Shown here in pieces: positions 16,963 through 26,605 of a DNA stretch of 64,000 nt. This DNA is from Echinicola marina (GTDB taxonomy: Bacteria; Bacteroidota; Bacteroidia; Cytophagales; Cyclobacteriaceae), in contig NZ_CP080025.1 of assembly GCF_020463795.1 (NCBI RefSeq), positions 685,001 to 749,000 of the forward strand, in the 5' to 3' direction. A program made the position numbers and the translations under genes. Every line of letters begins with the position of its first letter. Within the stretch, counting starts at the first letter, position 1. The notes beneath the pieces are model-generated. The model was not told where the DNA came from. It saw nothing but the letters and a program-made list of their open reading frames with translations, and searched no databases.

Positions 16963-18777
16963 ATGATAAAAAAACTACGAGCGATCGTTTACATCGCATT
17001 GCTGGGTACAGCTCTAGTATCCGCAACCTCCTCCTGTATCAATGAAGATGAACCCATGGCAAATCCCCGGGGAACCATCACCGGTACGGTCACTGATGGA
17101 GAAGGCCAGCCCATTGCTGATGTAAATGTCTCCCTATCCGGAGTAGGGGAAGAAGAAGTTGCTGTCACTACAGGAAGTGATGGCAAGTATATTTTTGAGG
17201 ATGTCTCTTTAAAGACACATGCTGTAAAGTTTTCCAAGACGGGCTGGCTCGCAGTCAGCCTAACCGTAAATCCTGAAAAATACAATAGTGAAAATGTAGC
17301 TACGGCAGACATTTCATTGATCTTTGCTTCCGCAAAGATTACTGGAACTATCAAAGATGGAAGAAACGGTAATGCACCTCTAGAAGGAGTTAATGTCAGT
17401 GTTGGGGTAGCTGGTACCACCACTACTAATAGTGACGGTATTTTCACCTTGGAAAACCTGATTGTGGACGAATACACTGTCACCTTCAGCAAAGCCAATT
17501 ATGAACCCATTACCAAAACTGTAACAGAAGCTGACTTTGTGGACGGAATTGTCACCATGGACATCACCATGGGCAGCAGTGAAATTCTTCGTGGCCTGAC
17601 CTATGCTGACCTTTTGACCGCAGAAAAATGGTATTATAACGAATACCGTGGTGGACGAAATGCAGATGCTTATCCTCATTGGGACTGGGCATGTAACTAT
17701 ATGTCTGCACTGGATTTCCGTGGTGCTTGGCAAGAGCAAAATGAAGGATCAACCCTTCAGATCAGAAACAATGATACCGACAGAAACAATCCTGCTGATC
17801 TCAATGTTTTTGACTCTTATGTCTACGGAAGTAAAATGATCACCGAAGACAATAAGATTTTATCCTTAAGAGTCAGTACACACAATGCAGATGAAGCTAA
17901 CCCTGCTTATTTTGGTGTCCAGGTAGTAGACCTCTCGGAAGCTCAGCCTACTGCCGTAAAAATTGGCGAAAACAGGACTTATGCCTCCGGAAATTATGGA
18001 GATGTAACGTTCGACCTAAGTGACTATGTAGGCAAAGAAGTAATCATTGCCGTAGGGATCTATAGACAATCCACTGGTGACTATTGGAAACAATTGGTTC
18101 TTCGAGCTATTCGATTCGCAGATCGCAAAGTAGAGAATTGGGATTGGCTGCCAGGCACCGAAGTAATCGAAGGCTGGAAACTGACCCAAGAAACCGTTCG
18201 TTCCACCATGCCACACACCAAAACCTCCTTTACAGGAATAAGCCCTATAAGCGGAAACCGTGACAACTATGTGGATGCTTATCGTGCCTGGAGAGATGCG
18301 GACCATATTGCAGCAAACTGGTTCTTTGCTCCACTTAAAAAAGATCCTGAAGTATTTCCATCCGAAGGTTATTTGATCAAAACCCGTAACACTCCTGATG
18401 TGAACACTCAGGTCCCTGAAGCCTATCTTTACTCAAAATTCGCCATCAATGCGGGCAGTAATCAATTGACACTAAGCACCCGTAATTTTGGAGACAATTT
18501 CACCTATTTCAAACTTACCGCGATAGAAGACAATGGCACCGTAACGCACTTGGCTCCCCAATCCAATACTGCAGACGAAGCCAGTGCAGCTGCCGACGGC
18601 TGTTGGAAATTCAAACACGGTGATGGAGGTGCCGGCAATCCTGAAGGTTATGCCTCTTTTGTATATGACCTATCTCAGTTTAATGGCAAAAACGTCACAC
18701 TGGCCTTGGGGGTATACAATGTTGAAGCCAATTCAGGCGAAAACAAGTTGGTAATCCACGGCATTGATCTGAAATAA
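16963..18777 (+). CDS. Surface lipoprotein with two regulatory-like domains and a tandem beta-sandwich repeat
   Basis: The 604-residue product has a lipoprotein signal with Cys25 (SATSSC). Two carboxypeptidase-regulatory-like domains follow at about 37-118 and 124-205 (ITGTVTDGEGQPIADVNV and ITGTIKDGRNGNAPLEGVNV). The remainder is two homologous modules (about 215-390 and 395-604). Each ends with the same pattern: a DLS(D/Q)(Y/F)xGKxV stretch, a strand of the AxGVY or AVGIY type and a final short strand. This suggests a jelly-roll carbohydrate-binding fold. There is no catalytic motif. It is the first gene of PUL 1, 15 bp before the GH76 gene, and probably binds glycan at the cell surface. 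Function is inferred. Confidence 0.7.
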   Translation: MIKKLRAIVYIALLGTALVSATSSCINEDEPMANPRGTITGTVTDGEGQPIADVNVSLSGVGEEEVAVTTGSDGKYIFEDVSLKTHAVKFSKTGWLAVSLTVNPEKYNSENVATADISLIFASAKITGTIKDGRNGNAPLEGVNVSVGVAGTTTTNSDGIFTLENLIVDEYTVTFSKANYEPITKTVTEADFVDGIVTMDITMGSSEILRGLTYADLLTAEKWYYNEYRGGRNADAYPHWDWACNYMSALDFRGAWQEQNEGSTLQIRNNDTDRNNPADLNVFDSYVYGSKMITEDNKILSLRVSTHNADEANPAYFGVQVVDLSEAQPTAVKIGENRTYASGNYGDVTFDLSDYVGKEVIIAVGIYRQSTGDYWKQLVLRAIRFADRKVENWDWLPGTEVIEGWKLTQETVRSTMPHTKTSFTGISPISGNRDNYVDAYRAWRDADHIAANWFFAPLKKDPEVFPSEGYLIKTRNTPDVNTQVPEAYLYSKFAINAGSNQLTLSTRNFGDNFTYFKLTAIEDNGTVTHLAPQSNTADEASAAADGCWKFKHGDGGAGNPEGYASFVYDLSQFNGKNVTLALGVYNVEANSGENKLVIHGIDLK

Positions 18778-18792
18778 TACAATAAACTTAAC

Positions 18793-20238
18793 ATGATACA
18801 AATTAGAATGATGATCACAATTTGGAGCCTCTTCCTGCTGCTTACAACAGCATGTACTGAAAACTCACCTGACACCGACCCTAAAAACCCGCCAGTCGAG
18901 ATAAGTCTTTCGGAACAGAACCTCCTCAGAGCAATGGAACTGACCGATAGTGCTGTTTCTGCCCATTTTACAGGGGCAGGAATGGCCATGGCCAGGTATT
19001 ATAACCCCTACACTGAAGTCCGATCCAATGAGACTGGCAGTGTATGGATGTATACTGCGGCCATAGAAGCTGTCAACGCAGTCCTACATGGCCTACAAGC
19101 CCAAAAGGAACATGGTAATGCAAAGCTTTACGATGAAAACTTTGATAAGTATACTGAACTTCTTGCCCAGCTGTATGACAATTTGGATTATTACCAAGGC
19201 ACTTTTGAACTGGTGTCCTATACCCAAACCAAAGAATGGTCGGTATATGGGGTAAATCGAGGCAATGCCAAGGGAACAGCCAAAGTAGAAGGCATCGAAA
19301 ATGTGTATGACGACCAAATGTGGCTCGTACGTGAATTGCTTGAATCCTACAAAATCACAGGAGAAACAGCCTATTTGGAAAAAGCCGAATACCTGACTGC
19401 TTATGTTTTGGATGGATGGGACACCACTAGAAACCCAGATGGCACAGAACGTGGCGGTATAACTTGGGGACCTGGTTATGTCACCAAACATGCCTGTAGT
19501 AATGGACCGATGGTGAGCCCATTGGTTTGGCTGCATGAAATCTATAAGGATAAGTCAGATGAAATCACTTACCGTTATATCGATGCAGAAGACAAACAGA
19601 CCAGAAAGACCATGCAAATGAGCAAAAGCGAATACTATGCTGATTTTGCCAAAAAAGTTTATGACTGGCAAAAGGATCAATTGTTACGTTCTGACGGCGT
19701 TTATGACGATATGAGAGGAGGCTGCTCCCCTGGAAATCCACAAACCGAAACCATCGACGGAACAGTGTACCGCAAGGGCATCAGCTGTCAGGACCGAGTA
19801 GGACCCGCTATTTCCTATAACTCTGGAACCATGCTATCAGGAGCCGCCGACTTGTACAGGGCTACCAATGAAAACACATACCTACAGGATGCCAAGGACC
19901 TTTCAGATGACAGCTTTGAGTATTTCGCCAAACTCAACCAAACGCATGATGGCTATTACTCATATGACATCAGTGGTTTCAACAACTGGTTCAACGGGGT
20001 ATTGATGCGTGGATATGTGGATGTACATCCAGCTTATGGATCTGCAGCTGATTATATAAACACATTCCAGAAAAACCTGGACTATGGATATGAGAATTTC
20101 CTTTACGAAGGATTCCTCCCCACTAACCTCTTGGTAGGCTGGAGCCTCACGGACAATAACAACAGAACCGAAGGCATGTTCAATTTCGCATTTGCAGCAG
20201 AATATGCAGTCTTATCTCGATATGAGCTGACCAAATGA
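18793..20238 (+). CDS. GH76 family lipoprotein, alpha-1,6-mannanase-like
   Basis: The 481-residue protein has a lipobox with Cys21 (LLLTTAC). Its core has the (alpha/alpha)6 barrel features of GH76, including NVYDDQMWLVRELLESY with the paired catalytic Asp residues at 173-174 and GGITWGPGYVTKHACSNGPM near 215-236. GH76 enzymes cut alpha-1,6-linked mannan backbones in an endo manner. The lipid anchor places it at the outer membrane, probably facing outward. It follows the surface lipoprotein gene by 15 bp and precedes SusC. The catalytic pair is intact. Family call is good; mannan as the actual substrate is inferred from the family. Confidence 0.82.
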   Translation: MIQIRMMITIWSLFLLLTTACTENSPDTDPKNPPVEISLSEQNLLRAMELTDSAVSAHFTGAGMAMARYYNPYTEVRSNETGSVWMYTAAIEAVNAVLHGLQAQKEHGNAKLYDENFDKYTELLAQLYDNLDYYQGTFELVSYTQTKEWSVYGVNRGNAKGTAKVEGIENVYDDQMWLVRELLESYKITGETAYLEKAEYLTAYVLDGWDTTRNPDGTERGGITWGPGYVTKHACSNGPMVSPLVWLHEIYKDKSDEITYRYIDAEDKQTRKTMQMSKSEYYADFAKKVYDWQKDQLLRSDGVYDDMRGGCSPGNPQTETIDGTVYRKGISCQDRVGPAISYNSGTMLSGAADLYRATNENTYLQDAKDLSDDSFEYFAKLNQTHDGYYSYDISGFNNWFNGVLMRGYVDVHPAYGSAADYINTFQKNLDYGYENFLYEGFLPTNLLVGWSLTDNNNRTEGMFNFAFAAEYAVLSRYELTK

Positions 20239-20245
20239 TATGTTT

Positions 20246-20280
20246 TTAGCATTCCCTGATGTATGGGAATGCTAATTTTT
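20246..20280 (+). terminator. Terminator between GH76 and SusC genes
   Basis: TTAGCATTCCC (20246-20256) pairs with GGGAATGCTAA (20265-20275) and is followed by five T residues. It may limit read-through so that susC is transcribed from its own promoter. Confidence 0.75.
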
Positions 20281-20333
20281 AAAGGCAGGAAATGCCTTAC
20301 AAGACAATAATAAAAACAAAATAGCCAAAAAAT

Positions 20334-23300
20334 ATGCAAAAGATATATAAGCAGTTTTCCAGAGGACTGGTAAAATATTCCCTGTTCGGAATAATTTTAC
20401 CGTGCTTTGCTATTGCTCCTGCGCATGCTTCATCATTATCCCCCAACTTTTCTTTAGTAGAAAGGCATGCAGCACAGCAAGATGACAAAACCGTTACAGG
20501 TACCGTATTATCAGAAGATGGCACCCCAATGCCCGGAGTAAATGTTTTGCTAAAAGGAACCCTAACAGGTACTACCACTGATATTGACGGAAAATATAAA
20601 TTGACCGTTCCGGATGACAATACCATCCTGACATTTTCCTTTATCGGGTATAAGACCCAAAACATAGAAGTAGGATCACAATCGGTGATCGAAGTTGCCA
20701 TGGTCCCTGACACCCAACAGCTTGGGGAAGTAGTGGTCGTAGGTTACGGTATGCAGGAAAAAGTAACCATGACAGGTTCTGTAGCCAATATCAAAGGAGA
20801 TGAAATGCTCAGAACCAAGAATGAAAACCCACAGAACATGCTTACTGGTAGAGTTGCAGGGGTTCGTGTTTGGCAAAAAAGTGCAGAGCCAGGCACATTC
20901 AATGCAGCATTTGATATCCGCGGTTTGGGTTCTCCTTTGATCGTAATAGATGGGATACAGCGAACCATGGCTGATTTTCAGCGCTTAAATCCAACGGATA
21001 TCGAAGAATTGTCCGTCCTAAAGGATGCTTCCGCAGCCATCTACGGTGCGCGTGCCGCCAATGGCGTCGTATTGATCACGACCAAAAGAGGGACTGAAGA
21101 TGGCAAGGCCGTCGTTACGTATAACGGCTCCTATACCCTACAAAGCCCCTCTGGTTTTCCTCAATTGGCAGACCCCTATGAAACCATGACGCTCTATAAC
21201 GAAAGAGCCATGAACAATATCAACGGAGGGAGCCTGATTTACCAGGAAGATGATTTTGAAGCTTTCCGAACGGGCCGTAGACGTACCACAGATTGGAATT
21301 CATTACTGATCAGTGATTACGCTCCACAAAGCCAGCATGATATCAGTATTACTGGGGGAACAGAAAAAACCCAATATTATATCGCTGGAGGATACATGTA
21401 TCAGGAAGGGATGTTCAAATCTGGAGATATGAACTACAGCAAAATCAACCTGAGATCCAACATCACTACTGAAATAACCAAAGGCTTGAAGTTTAACCTC
21501 AACCTAAGTGGGGTAGCAGACCAGAGAAATTCTCCTTATTCCAGCGCCGTAGAAATCATCCGAAATTACTGGAGACAAGGGGTACTGTTCCCTGCTTATG
21601 CCGATCCTGAAAACACCATGCTCAACTATGAAGGCTTGGACCTGGAGCAAAACACGATAGCCATGATGAGCGCTGATGTCTCTGGACACAGAAAATACAA
21701 ACAAAAATATTTTCAGTCTTCAGCATCATTGGACTATGACCTGGGAACAGTCTCTGAGGCATTAGAAGGATTATCCGTAAAGGGCTTGGTCAGCTACGAC
21801 TTTAGAGGGGATGATAATGACATTTACAGAAGAGAATACTATCAGTACATGTATGACCCTGTAACGGATGCCTATCTATCTAAACTGTACAATAACAGCT
21901 CGCCTAACCAAATCAGACGGGAACTCTTCAACAAACAACAGTTTTTGGGACAGTTTCTGATCAATTATAAACGTACCTTTGGCGACAATCATGATGTTTC
22001 CGGGCTTTTGGGCTTTGAAACCCAAAACCGCAAAGGAGATAATTTCTATGCCCAGCGAAACCTGGCCTTTGCCATGGAATACCTAGTGGGCGGCATGAAT
22101 GAGGATCAACAAGGTGGCATGCAAGGTGGCTCAGGAGACCTTTATGAAATTGCTAACTCCGCCATGTTTGGAAGGGTAAATTATGCTTACGGTGAGCGAT
22201 ACATTGCAGAAGTACAGTTCCGTTACGATGGATCCTCCAAATTTGTCAAAACAAACCGCTGGGGCTGGTTCCCTTCAGGATCCATCGGCTGGCGACTATC
22301 TGAAGAACCTTTTTTCCAATCAGTTTCAGCACTCAATTTTGTGGACCAACTTAAATTCAGGGCCAGTTATGGTATGACTGCGGATGATGGCTCCCTGGCT
22401 TACGATTGGTACCCTGGCTATATTTATCCTGCTACCAGTGGCAATGCCCAGAATGGTTATTACAATCAGTATGCTCCAGGATATATGCTCAACGGCCAAT
22501 TTGTTTATGGCGCTTCAGTGGTCGTTCCTAATGAAAACCTTTCTTGGTGGACTGCAAAAACATTCAATGTAGGGATTGACTTCGAAGCTTGGATGGGTAA
22601 GTTTGGCTTCTCCTTGGATTATTTTGACCGACGCAGAGAAGGATTGTTCTCCACCCGGTCTGGAGATGTACCTACCGTAGTGGGAACAGGTGCTCCTAGA
22701 GAAAACACCAACAGTGACCGACAGTTCGGAATTGATCTTGAACTCTCCCACCGTAACAAAATCGGCGAGGTGTCTTATGGCGTGAAAGGTATTGCCACCA
22801 TCACCCGAAGAAAACACCTTATTGCCGCAGAGAAAGGCCCTTATGGTAATTCATATGACCGTTGGAGAAATGACAACCTGACTGATAGATACCAAGGCGT
22901 ACAATTTGGCTATGTGGCAGCTGGAAGATATACCGATTGGGAAGATATCTGGTCTTATGACATCTATAAAGACAGAGGCATATTACCGGGGGATTATAAA
23001 TATGAAGACTGGAATGGTGACGGTGAGATCAATGGACTTGACCAGCATCCATTTGCCTATGACCAAACACCATGGTTGAACTTCAGCATGGCTCTCGATG
23101 CCGAATACAGAAATTTTGATGCAAGCATCTTGCTCCAAGGTTCCGCATTAGGCTCCATGCAATACCAAGAGCCGCTATACTCTATCTGGGGTAGCAATGG
23201 TGGTGGTGCCCTGGAACAATACCTTGACCGTTGGCACCCTGTGGACCCTGTGGCAGATCCCTATGATCCTGAGACAGAATGGATCAGTGGCTATTACGGT

Positions 23301-23561
23301 TATACTGGCCATTACCCATTCGGCAACTCTGATTTCAACCGAGTTAGTACGGATTATCTGCGTCTGAAAAGTATTGAAGTAGGTTATAGTCTGAAACCAA
23401 GAAATAGCCCTTCTACCAACATCAGGTTCTTTGCCAACGCCTATAACCTCTTGACTTTTACAGGAGTGAAATTTGTGGACCCAGAACATCCTGGTGATGA
23501 ACTGGGAAGAATGTATCCGTTGACAAAAACTTACACCCTAGGGGTTACTGCGTCATTTTAA
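20334..23561 (+). CDS. SusC/RagA-type TonB-linked glycan transporter (PUL 1)
   Basis: The 1075-residue outer-membrane protein has a signal peptide (about 1-33). A carboxypeptidase-regulatory-like domain (about 53-125, VTGTVLSEDGTPMPGVNV) and the SusC plug hallmark LGEVVVVGYGMQ follow. The plug carries VLKDASAAIYGARAANGVV, and the barrel ends in a hydrophobic Phe. SusC proteins import oligosaccharides with TonB energy, capped by a SusD lipoprotein. The susD gene follows after 30 bp. Length is typical of the family. In context the cargo is probably the oligosaccharides released by the GH76 and the adjacent glycosidase-like protein. Confidence 0.95.
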   Translation: MQKIYKQFSRGLVKYSLFGIILPCFAIAPAHASSLSPNFSLVERHAAQQDDKTVTGTVLSEDGTPMPGVNVLLKGTLTGTTTDIDGKYKLTVPDDNTILTFSFIGYKTQNIEVGSQSVIEVAMVPDTQQLGEVVVVGYGMQEKVTMTGSVANIKGDEMLRTKNENPQNMLTGRVAGVRVWQKSAEPGTFNAAFDIRGLGSPLIVIDGIQRTMADFQRLNPTDIEELSVLKDASAAIYGARAANGVVLITTKRGTEDGKAVVTYNGSYTLQSPSGFPQLADPYETMTLYNERAMNNINGGSLIYQEDDFEAFRTGRRRTTDWNSLLISDYAPQSQHDISITGGTEKTQYYIAGGYMYQEGMFKSGDMNYSKINLRSNITTEITKGLKFNLNLSGVADQRNSPYSSAVEIIRNYWRQGVLFPAYADPENTMLNYEGLDLEQNTIAMMSADVSGHRKYKQKYFQSSASLDYDLGTVSEALEGLSVKGLVSYDFRGDDNDIYRREYYQYMYDPVTDAYLSKLYNNSSPNQIRRELFNKQQFLGQFLINYKRTFGDNHDVSGLLGFETQNRKGDNFYAQRNLAFAMEYLVGGMNEDQQGGMQGGSGDLYEIANSAMFGRVNYAYGERYIAEVQFRYDGSSKFVKTNRWGWFPSGSIGWRLSEEPFFQSVSALNFVDQLKFRASYGMTADDGSLAYDWYPGYIYPATSGNAQNGYYNQYAPGYMLNGQFVYGASVVVPNENLSWWTAKTFNVGIDFEAWMGKFGFSLDYFDRRREGLFSTRSGDVPTVVGTGAPRENTNSDRQFGIDLELSHRNKIGEVSYGVKGIATITRRKHLIAAEKGPYGNSYDRWRNDNLTDRYQGVQFGYVAAGRYTDWEDIWSYDIYKDRGILPGDYKYEDWNGDGEINGLDQHPFAYDQTPWLNFSMALDAEYRNFDASILLQGSALGSMQYQEPLYSIWGSNGGGALEQYLDRWHPVDPVADPYDPETEWISGYYGYTGHYPFGNSDFNRVSTDYLRLKSIEVGYSLKPRNSPSTNIRFFANAYNLLTFTGVKFVDPEHPGDELGRMYPLTKTYTLGVTASF

Positions 23562-23591
23562 TGGAAGCTAGAGAGACCTTGGTAAATTAAA

Positions 23592-25661
23592 TTGAATGAA
23601 ACTATGAAAACGAGAATCATATTATTGATATTCAGCTTAGTGTACATTTCCAGTTGTACAAACCTGGATGTGCCTCCACCCAATGTAATCGGTGACGAGA
23701 CACTCATGACCAGTGAATCAGGCATGGACGTCTATATTGCTGGCATGTACAGCAAGATGCCCTTTGAGGACTTTAAATATATGGCCCAGTGGGGTGTGGA
23801 ATACAATTCTTGGCTTGGTTCCCTAGGAATCGAGGGCACCGGAGAAGCAGTGAACAGGGATGGAATCACCTCAGCATTTACAGGAGAAAGAACCCCTTAT
23901 TGGGGAATGGCCTTTCGCTTATTGAGAGAAGCTAATTACCTCTTGGAAAACCTGCCTGAACATGCAGATGCATTCCCTGAAGTGACTTATAACCATTATT
24001 TGGGAGAAGCTTATTTCGTTCGTGCCTTTGTATTTTCTGCCATGGCAAAGCGTTTTGGCGGAATACCATTGGTAACCAGCGTACTAAGTTATCCATCTGA
24101 AGATAGTACCTTGGAGATCCCCCGTTCCACTGAAGAGGAAACTTGGGATCAGGTATTGGCTGACTATGATCGTGCCATTGAGTTACTCCAACCTACCAGC
24201 CCTAAGCCAGGGTACTCCAATAAGTACGTAGCACTTTCTTTCAAATCCCAAGACATGCTATATGCAGGTAGCGTTGCAAAATACAACGAAACGGTTCCAG
24301 GAAGACTTACAGGAACTGGGCTGAAGACAGGTGTGAGAGTGATCGGCTTTGCCGAAGAATCTGCGCAGGCTGCCTCTAAAAAGTATTTCAGAGAAGCCTA
24401 CACTGCTGCCAATGAAGTAATAGAAAGTGGACAATATGCCCTATACACGAAAAAATGGGCAGCAGATAACCCCGAAGCCCAGTATCAGAATATGGTGGAC
24501 ATGTTCAGTGACCCTACCAGTCCTGAAAATATTTATGTAAAGGAATATGACTTCCCGGTATCTACTCATGGATATGATGCCTACAGTGCCCCATTTATTT
24601 TCAAGGCACCATTGGCTTCTGGCACCTGCCCAACCTTGGATTTCATGGAGCTATTTGAAGGTTTTGATAGGTACCCTAACGGAACTATCAAAGTAACAAC
24701 AGGCTCCAACAATACTGAGGGCGATTACCTGATGTATGATACGCCAATGGACTTCTTCAAAGATGCCGAACCGCGTCTTCGTGCTTATATAATATTCCCT
24801 GGGGATATTTTTAAAGGCCAGGAAATCGAAGTTCGTGCCGGAGTATATACCGGTGCCGAACCTATTCAGCCTTTGTTCAGCGATTATTCATACGCAACTG
24901 CAGAAACCCGCTACCAACAATTGCCAATCTACACCCAATCTCCTAAAGAACTGTTTCTTAGTGCCAGAGAAGGTGGAAGCCAAGAATTAGTCGCTTTCCA
25001 AGGTGGACAGATCACTGCAGCCGGTGCCAATGGCCCATTCTATAATAATGCAGAAAGCACCCTTACCGGACTTTACACCCGTAAATGGTTAAATCCAGAC
25101 CCATCTTTTGAGGCAGGTGAAGGCAAGTCTGACCAGCATTTTGTTTTGATGAGATATGCCGATGTACTGCTCAATGCAGCAGAGGCTGCCATTGAATTAT
25201 CACTTGCAGGAGAATCTTCTCCTGACGGATCTGACATGCTTCAGGTGGCCACTTCAGGTATCAATGATATCCGCGAACGTGCCGGAGCAACTTTACTTTC
25301 AGGAATGCTGACCGGAGATATCTCTAGCCGTAATATTGTCCGCAAAGAGCGTAGAAAAGAGCTGGCACTTGAACACAAGTCCAAGTGGGACCTGCGTAGA
25401 TGGAGAGTGCAGCACTATGAAGCAAGAGATGGATTCTGGGGTGAAACAAGAGAAAAAGAAGACTTTAGCATGAACTCACGTTATCGTTTCAGAGGACTGT
25501 ATCCTTTCTTGTCCACAGAAAGTGGCCAGTATTTCTTCGACGCCCGTTTTCAGTGGGTAAGCTTGAAAACTTTCGAATACAATATCATTGATTACTATTT
25601 TGCCATTCCTGGCGGGGAAGTATCCAAAAGCCCAGTAATCGATCAACAACCCAATCGATAA
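23592..25661 (+). CDS. SusD/RagB-type glycan-binding lipoprotein (PUL 1)
   Basis: The predicted protein is 689 residues from the first ATG, or 685 from the ATG at 23604, which gives a more usual signal peptide. The lipobox Cys is residue 22 (LVYISSC). SusD hallmarks are present: AYFVRAFVFSAMAKRFGGIPLV (about 140-160) within the helical TPR-like half, and RKERRKELALEHKSKWDLRRW near 590-610. It is longer than the usual 500-600 residues, with extra sequence in the middle. SusD caps the SusC barrel and binds glycan. The genes are tightly linked and clearly one operon. Confidence 0.95.
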   Translation: MNETMKTRIILLIFSLVYISSCTNLDVPPPNVIGDETLMTSESGMDVYIAGMYSKMPFEDFKYMAQWGVEYNSWLGSLGIEGTGEAVNRDGITSAFTGERTPYWGMAFRLLREANYLLENLPEHADAFPEVTYNHYLGEAYFVRAFVFSAMAKRFGGIPLVTSVLSYPSEDSTLEIPRSTEEETWDQVLADYDRAIELLQPTSPKPGYSNKYVALSFKSQDMLYAGSVAKYNETVPGRLTGTGLKTGVRVIGFAEESAQAASKKYFREAYTAANEVIESGQYALYTKKWAADNPEAQYQNMVDMFSDPTSPENIYVKEYDFPVSTHGYDAYSAPFIFKAPLASGTCPTLDFMELFEGFDRYPNGTIKVTTGSNNTEGDYLMYDTPMDFFKDAEPRLRAYIIFPGDIFKGQEIEVRAGVYTGAEPIQPLFSDYSYATAETRYQQLPIYTQSPKELFLSAREGGSQELVAFQGGQITAAGANGPFYNNAESTLTGLYTRKWLNPDPSFEAGEGKSDQHFVLMRYADVLLNAAEAAIELSLAGESSPDGSDMLQVATSGINDIRERAGATLLSGMLTGDISSRNIVRKERRKELALEHKSKWDLRRWRVQHYEARDGFWGETREKEDFSMNSRYRFRGLYPFLSTESGQYFFDARFQWVSLKTFEYNIIDYYFAIPGGEVSKSPVIDQQPNR

Positions 25662-25685
25662 GGCAAGATCAATAACCTAGAAATT

Positions 25686-26504
25686 ATGAAAATGAAGAAT
25701 ATAACATACCTCGTTTTATCTACATTGATAGCGCTCAGTTCTTGTAACTTATTTGAACTGGACAATTACGACCTGCCTGCGGAAACGCTCAAGGGAACGG
25801 TCGTGGACAAGGAGACCGGTGAACCCATACTTACCGACCAAGGAAGTGAAGGCATACGAGTGCGCTTGACAGAGTTGAGCTGGGGCGACAATGTCTCTCC
25901 AAACCCTGACTTCTTTTGTATGCCTGATGGTACCTTCCAAAATACAAAGCTCTTTGCAGGAACTTATAATGTTCGCATCGACGGGCCTTTCATTCCCCTA
26001 ATCCGCGAAGATGACCGTGGAGTACCTCTTGCAGACGAAACTCAGACAGTGGACATCAAAGGAGTGAGCGAAGTCACTTTTGAAGTACAGCCTTTTCTAA
26101 AGGTCGAATGGGTAAAAGACCCAGAAGTAATCAACGGAAAGGTAAGGGCCCAAATCCGCGTAACCCGCGGCGTTTCCAAAGAAGAATTCCGTTCTAAAAT
26201 AGAGCCTATGGGTGGTTATAGTGACAGCTTCCAGAATATTACGGATATACAACTGTTCGTTAGCTATTCTTCCACTGTGGGCTACCGCGCTAGGGATGAG
26301 CGCTGGTCCAGTCAGTTGGAGTTCTCAGGATCTTCCTTTAACGACATGCTGGGCGAGACCATCACCATTGAATCCAATGGAACCATCCCTGAGGGCAGAA
26401 TGGTTTTTGTACGCGCTGCTGCCAGGATTAATTTTGACACACCGAGAGGTAGTGGTACCAGACGCTGGAACTATAATGAACCACGTCAAGTACTGGTTTA
26501 TTAA
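25686..26504 (+). CDS. DUF3823-type lipoprotein
   Basis: The 272-residue protein has lipobox Cys20 (LIALSSC) and an opening ETLKGTVVDKETGEPILTDQG, then SEGIRVRLTE and a conserved FFCMPDGTFQNTKLFAGTYNV. This matches the DUF3823 family, which regularly follows susD and takes the place of SusE/F-like surface glycan-binding proteins. It is a beta-rich two-domain protein with no catalytic motif. It starts 24 bp after susD, so it is in the same operon. Role as an accessory surface binding protein is inferred from family and position. Confidence 0.85.
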   Translation: MKMKNITYLVLSTLIALSSCNLFELDNYDLPAETLKGTVVDKETGEPILTDQGSEGIRVRLTELSWGDNVSPNPDFFCMPDGTFQNTKLFAGTYNVRIDGPFIPLIREDDRGVPLADETQTVDIKGVSEVTFEVQPFLKVEWVKDPEVINGKVRAQIRVTRGVSKEEFRSKIEPMGGYSDSFQNITDIQLFVSYSSTVGYRARDERWSSQLEFSGSSFNDMLGETITIESNGTIPEGRMVFVRAAARINFDTPRGSGTRRWNYNEPRQVLVY

Positions 26505-26517
26505 TTGGACAAATACG

Positions 26518-26550
26518 AAAAGCCATCTCCTCACGAGGTGGCTTTTTATT
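26518..26550 (+). terminator. Terminator after the DUF3823 gene
   Basis: AAAAGCCATCTC (26518-26529) pairs with GAGGTGGCTTTT (26535-26546), with one G-T wobble, followed by further T residues. The next gene, 56 bp on, may use its own promoter or partial read-through. Confidence 0.75.
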
Positions 26551-26605
26551 TGAATTTCAGATGGAAAACATCACTATATACCATTTTTAATGAATTTTTA
26601 AACAT

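Noticed and set aside
17380-17739. Minus-strand frames inside PUL 1 genes
   Set aside because: They are shadows of long plus-strand genes with clear family membership.
20246-20280. Riboswitch or attenuator ahead of SusC
   Set aside because: The structure is a simple stem followed by T residues, which suits a plain terminator.
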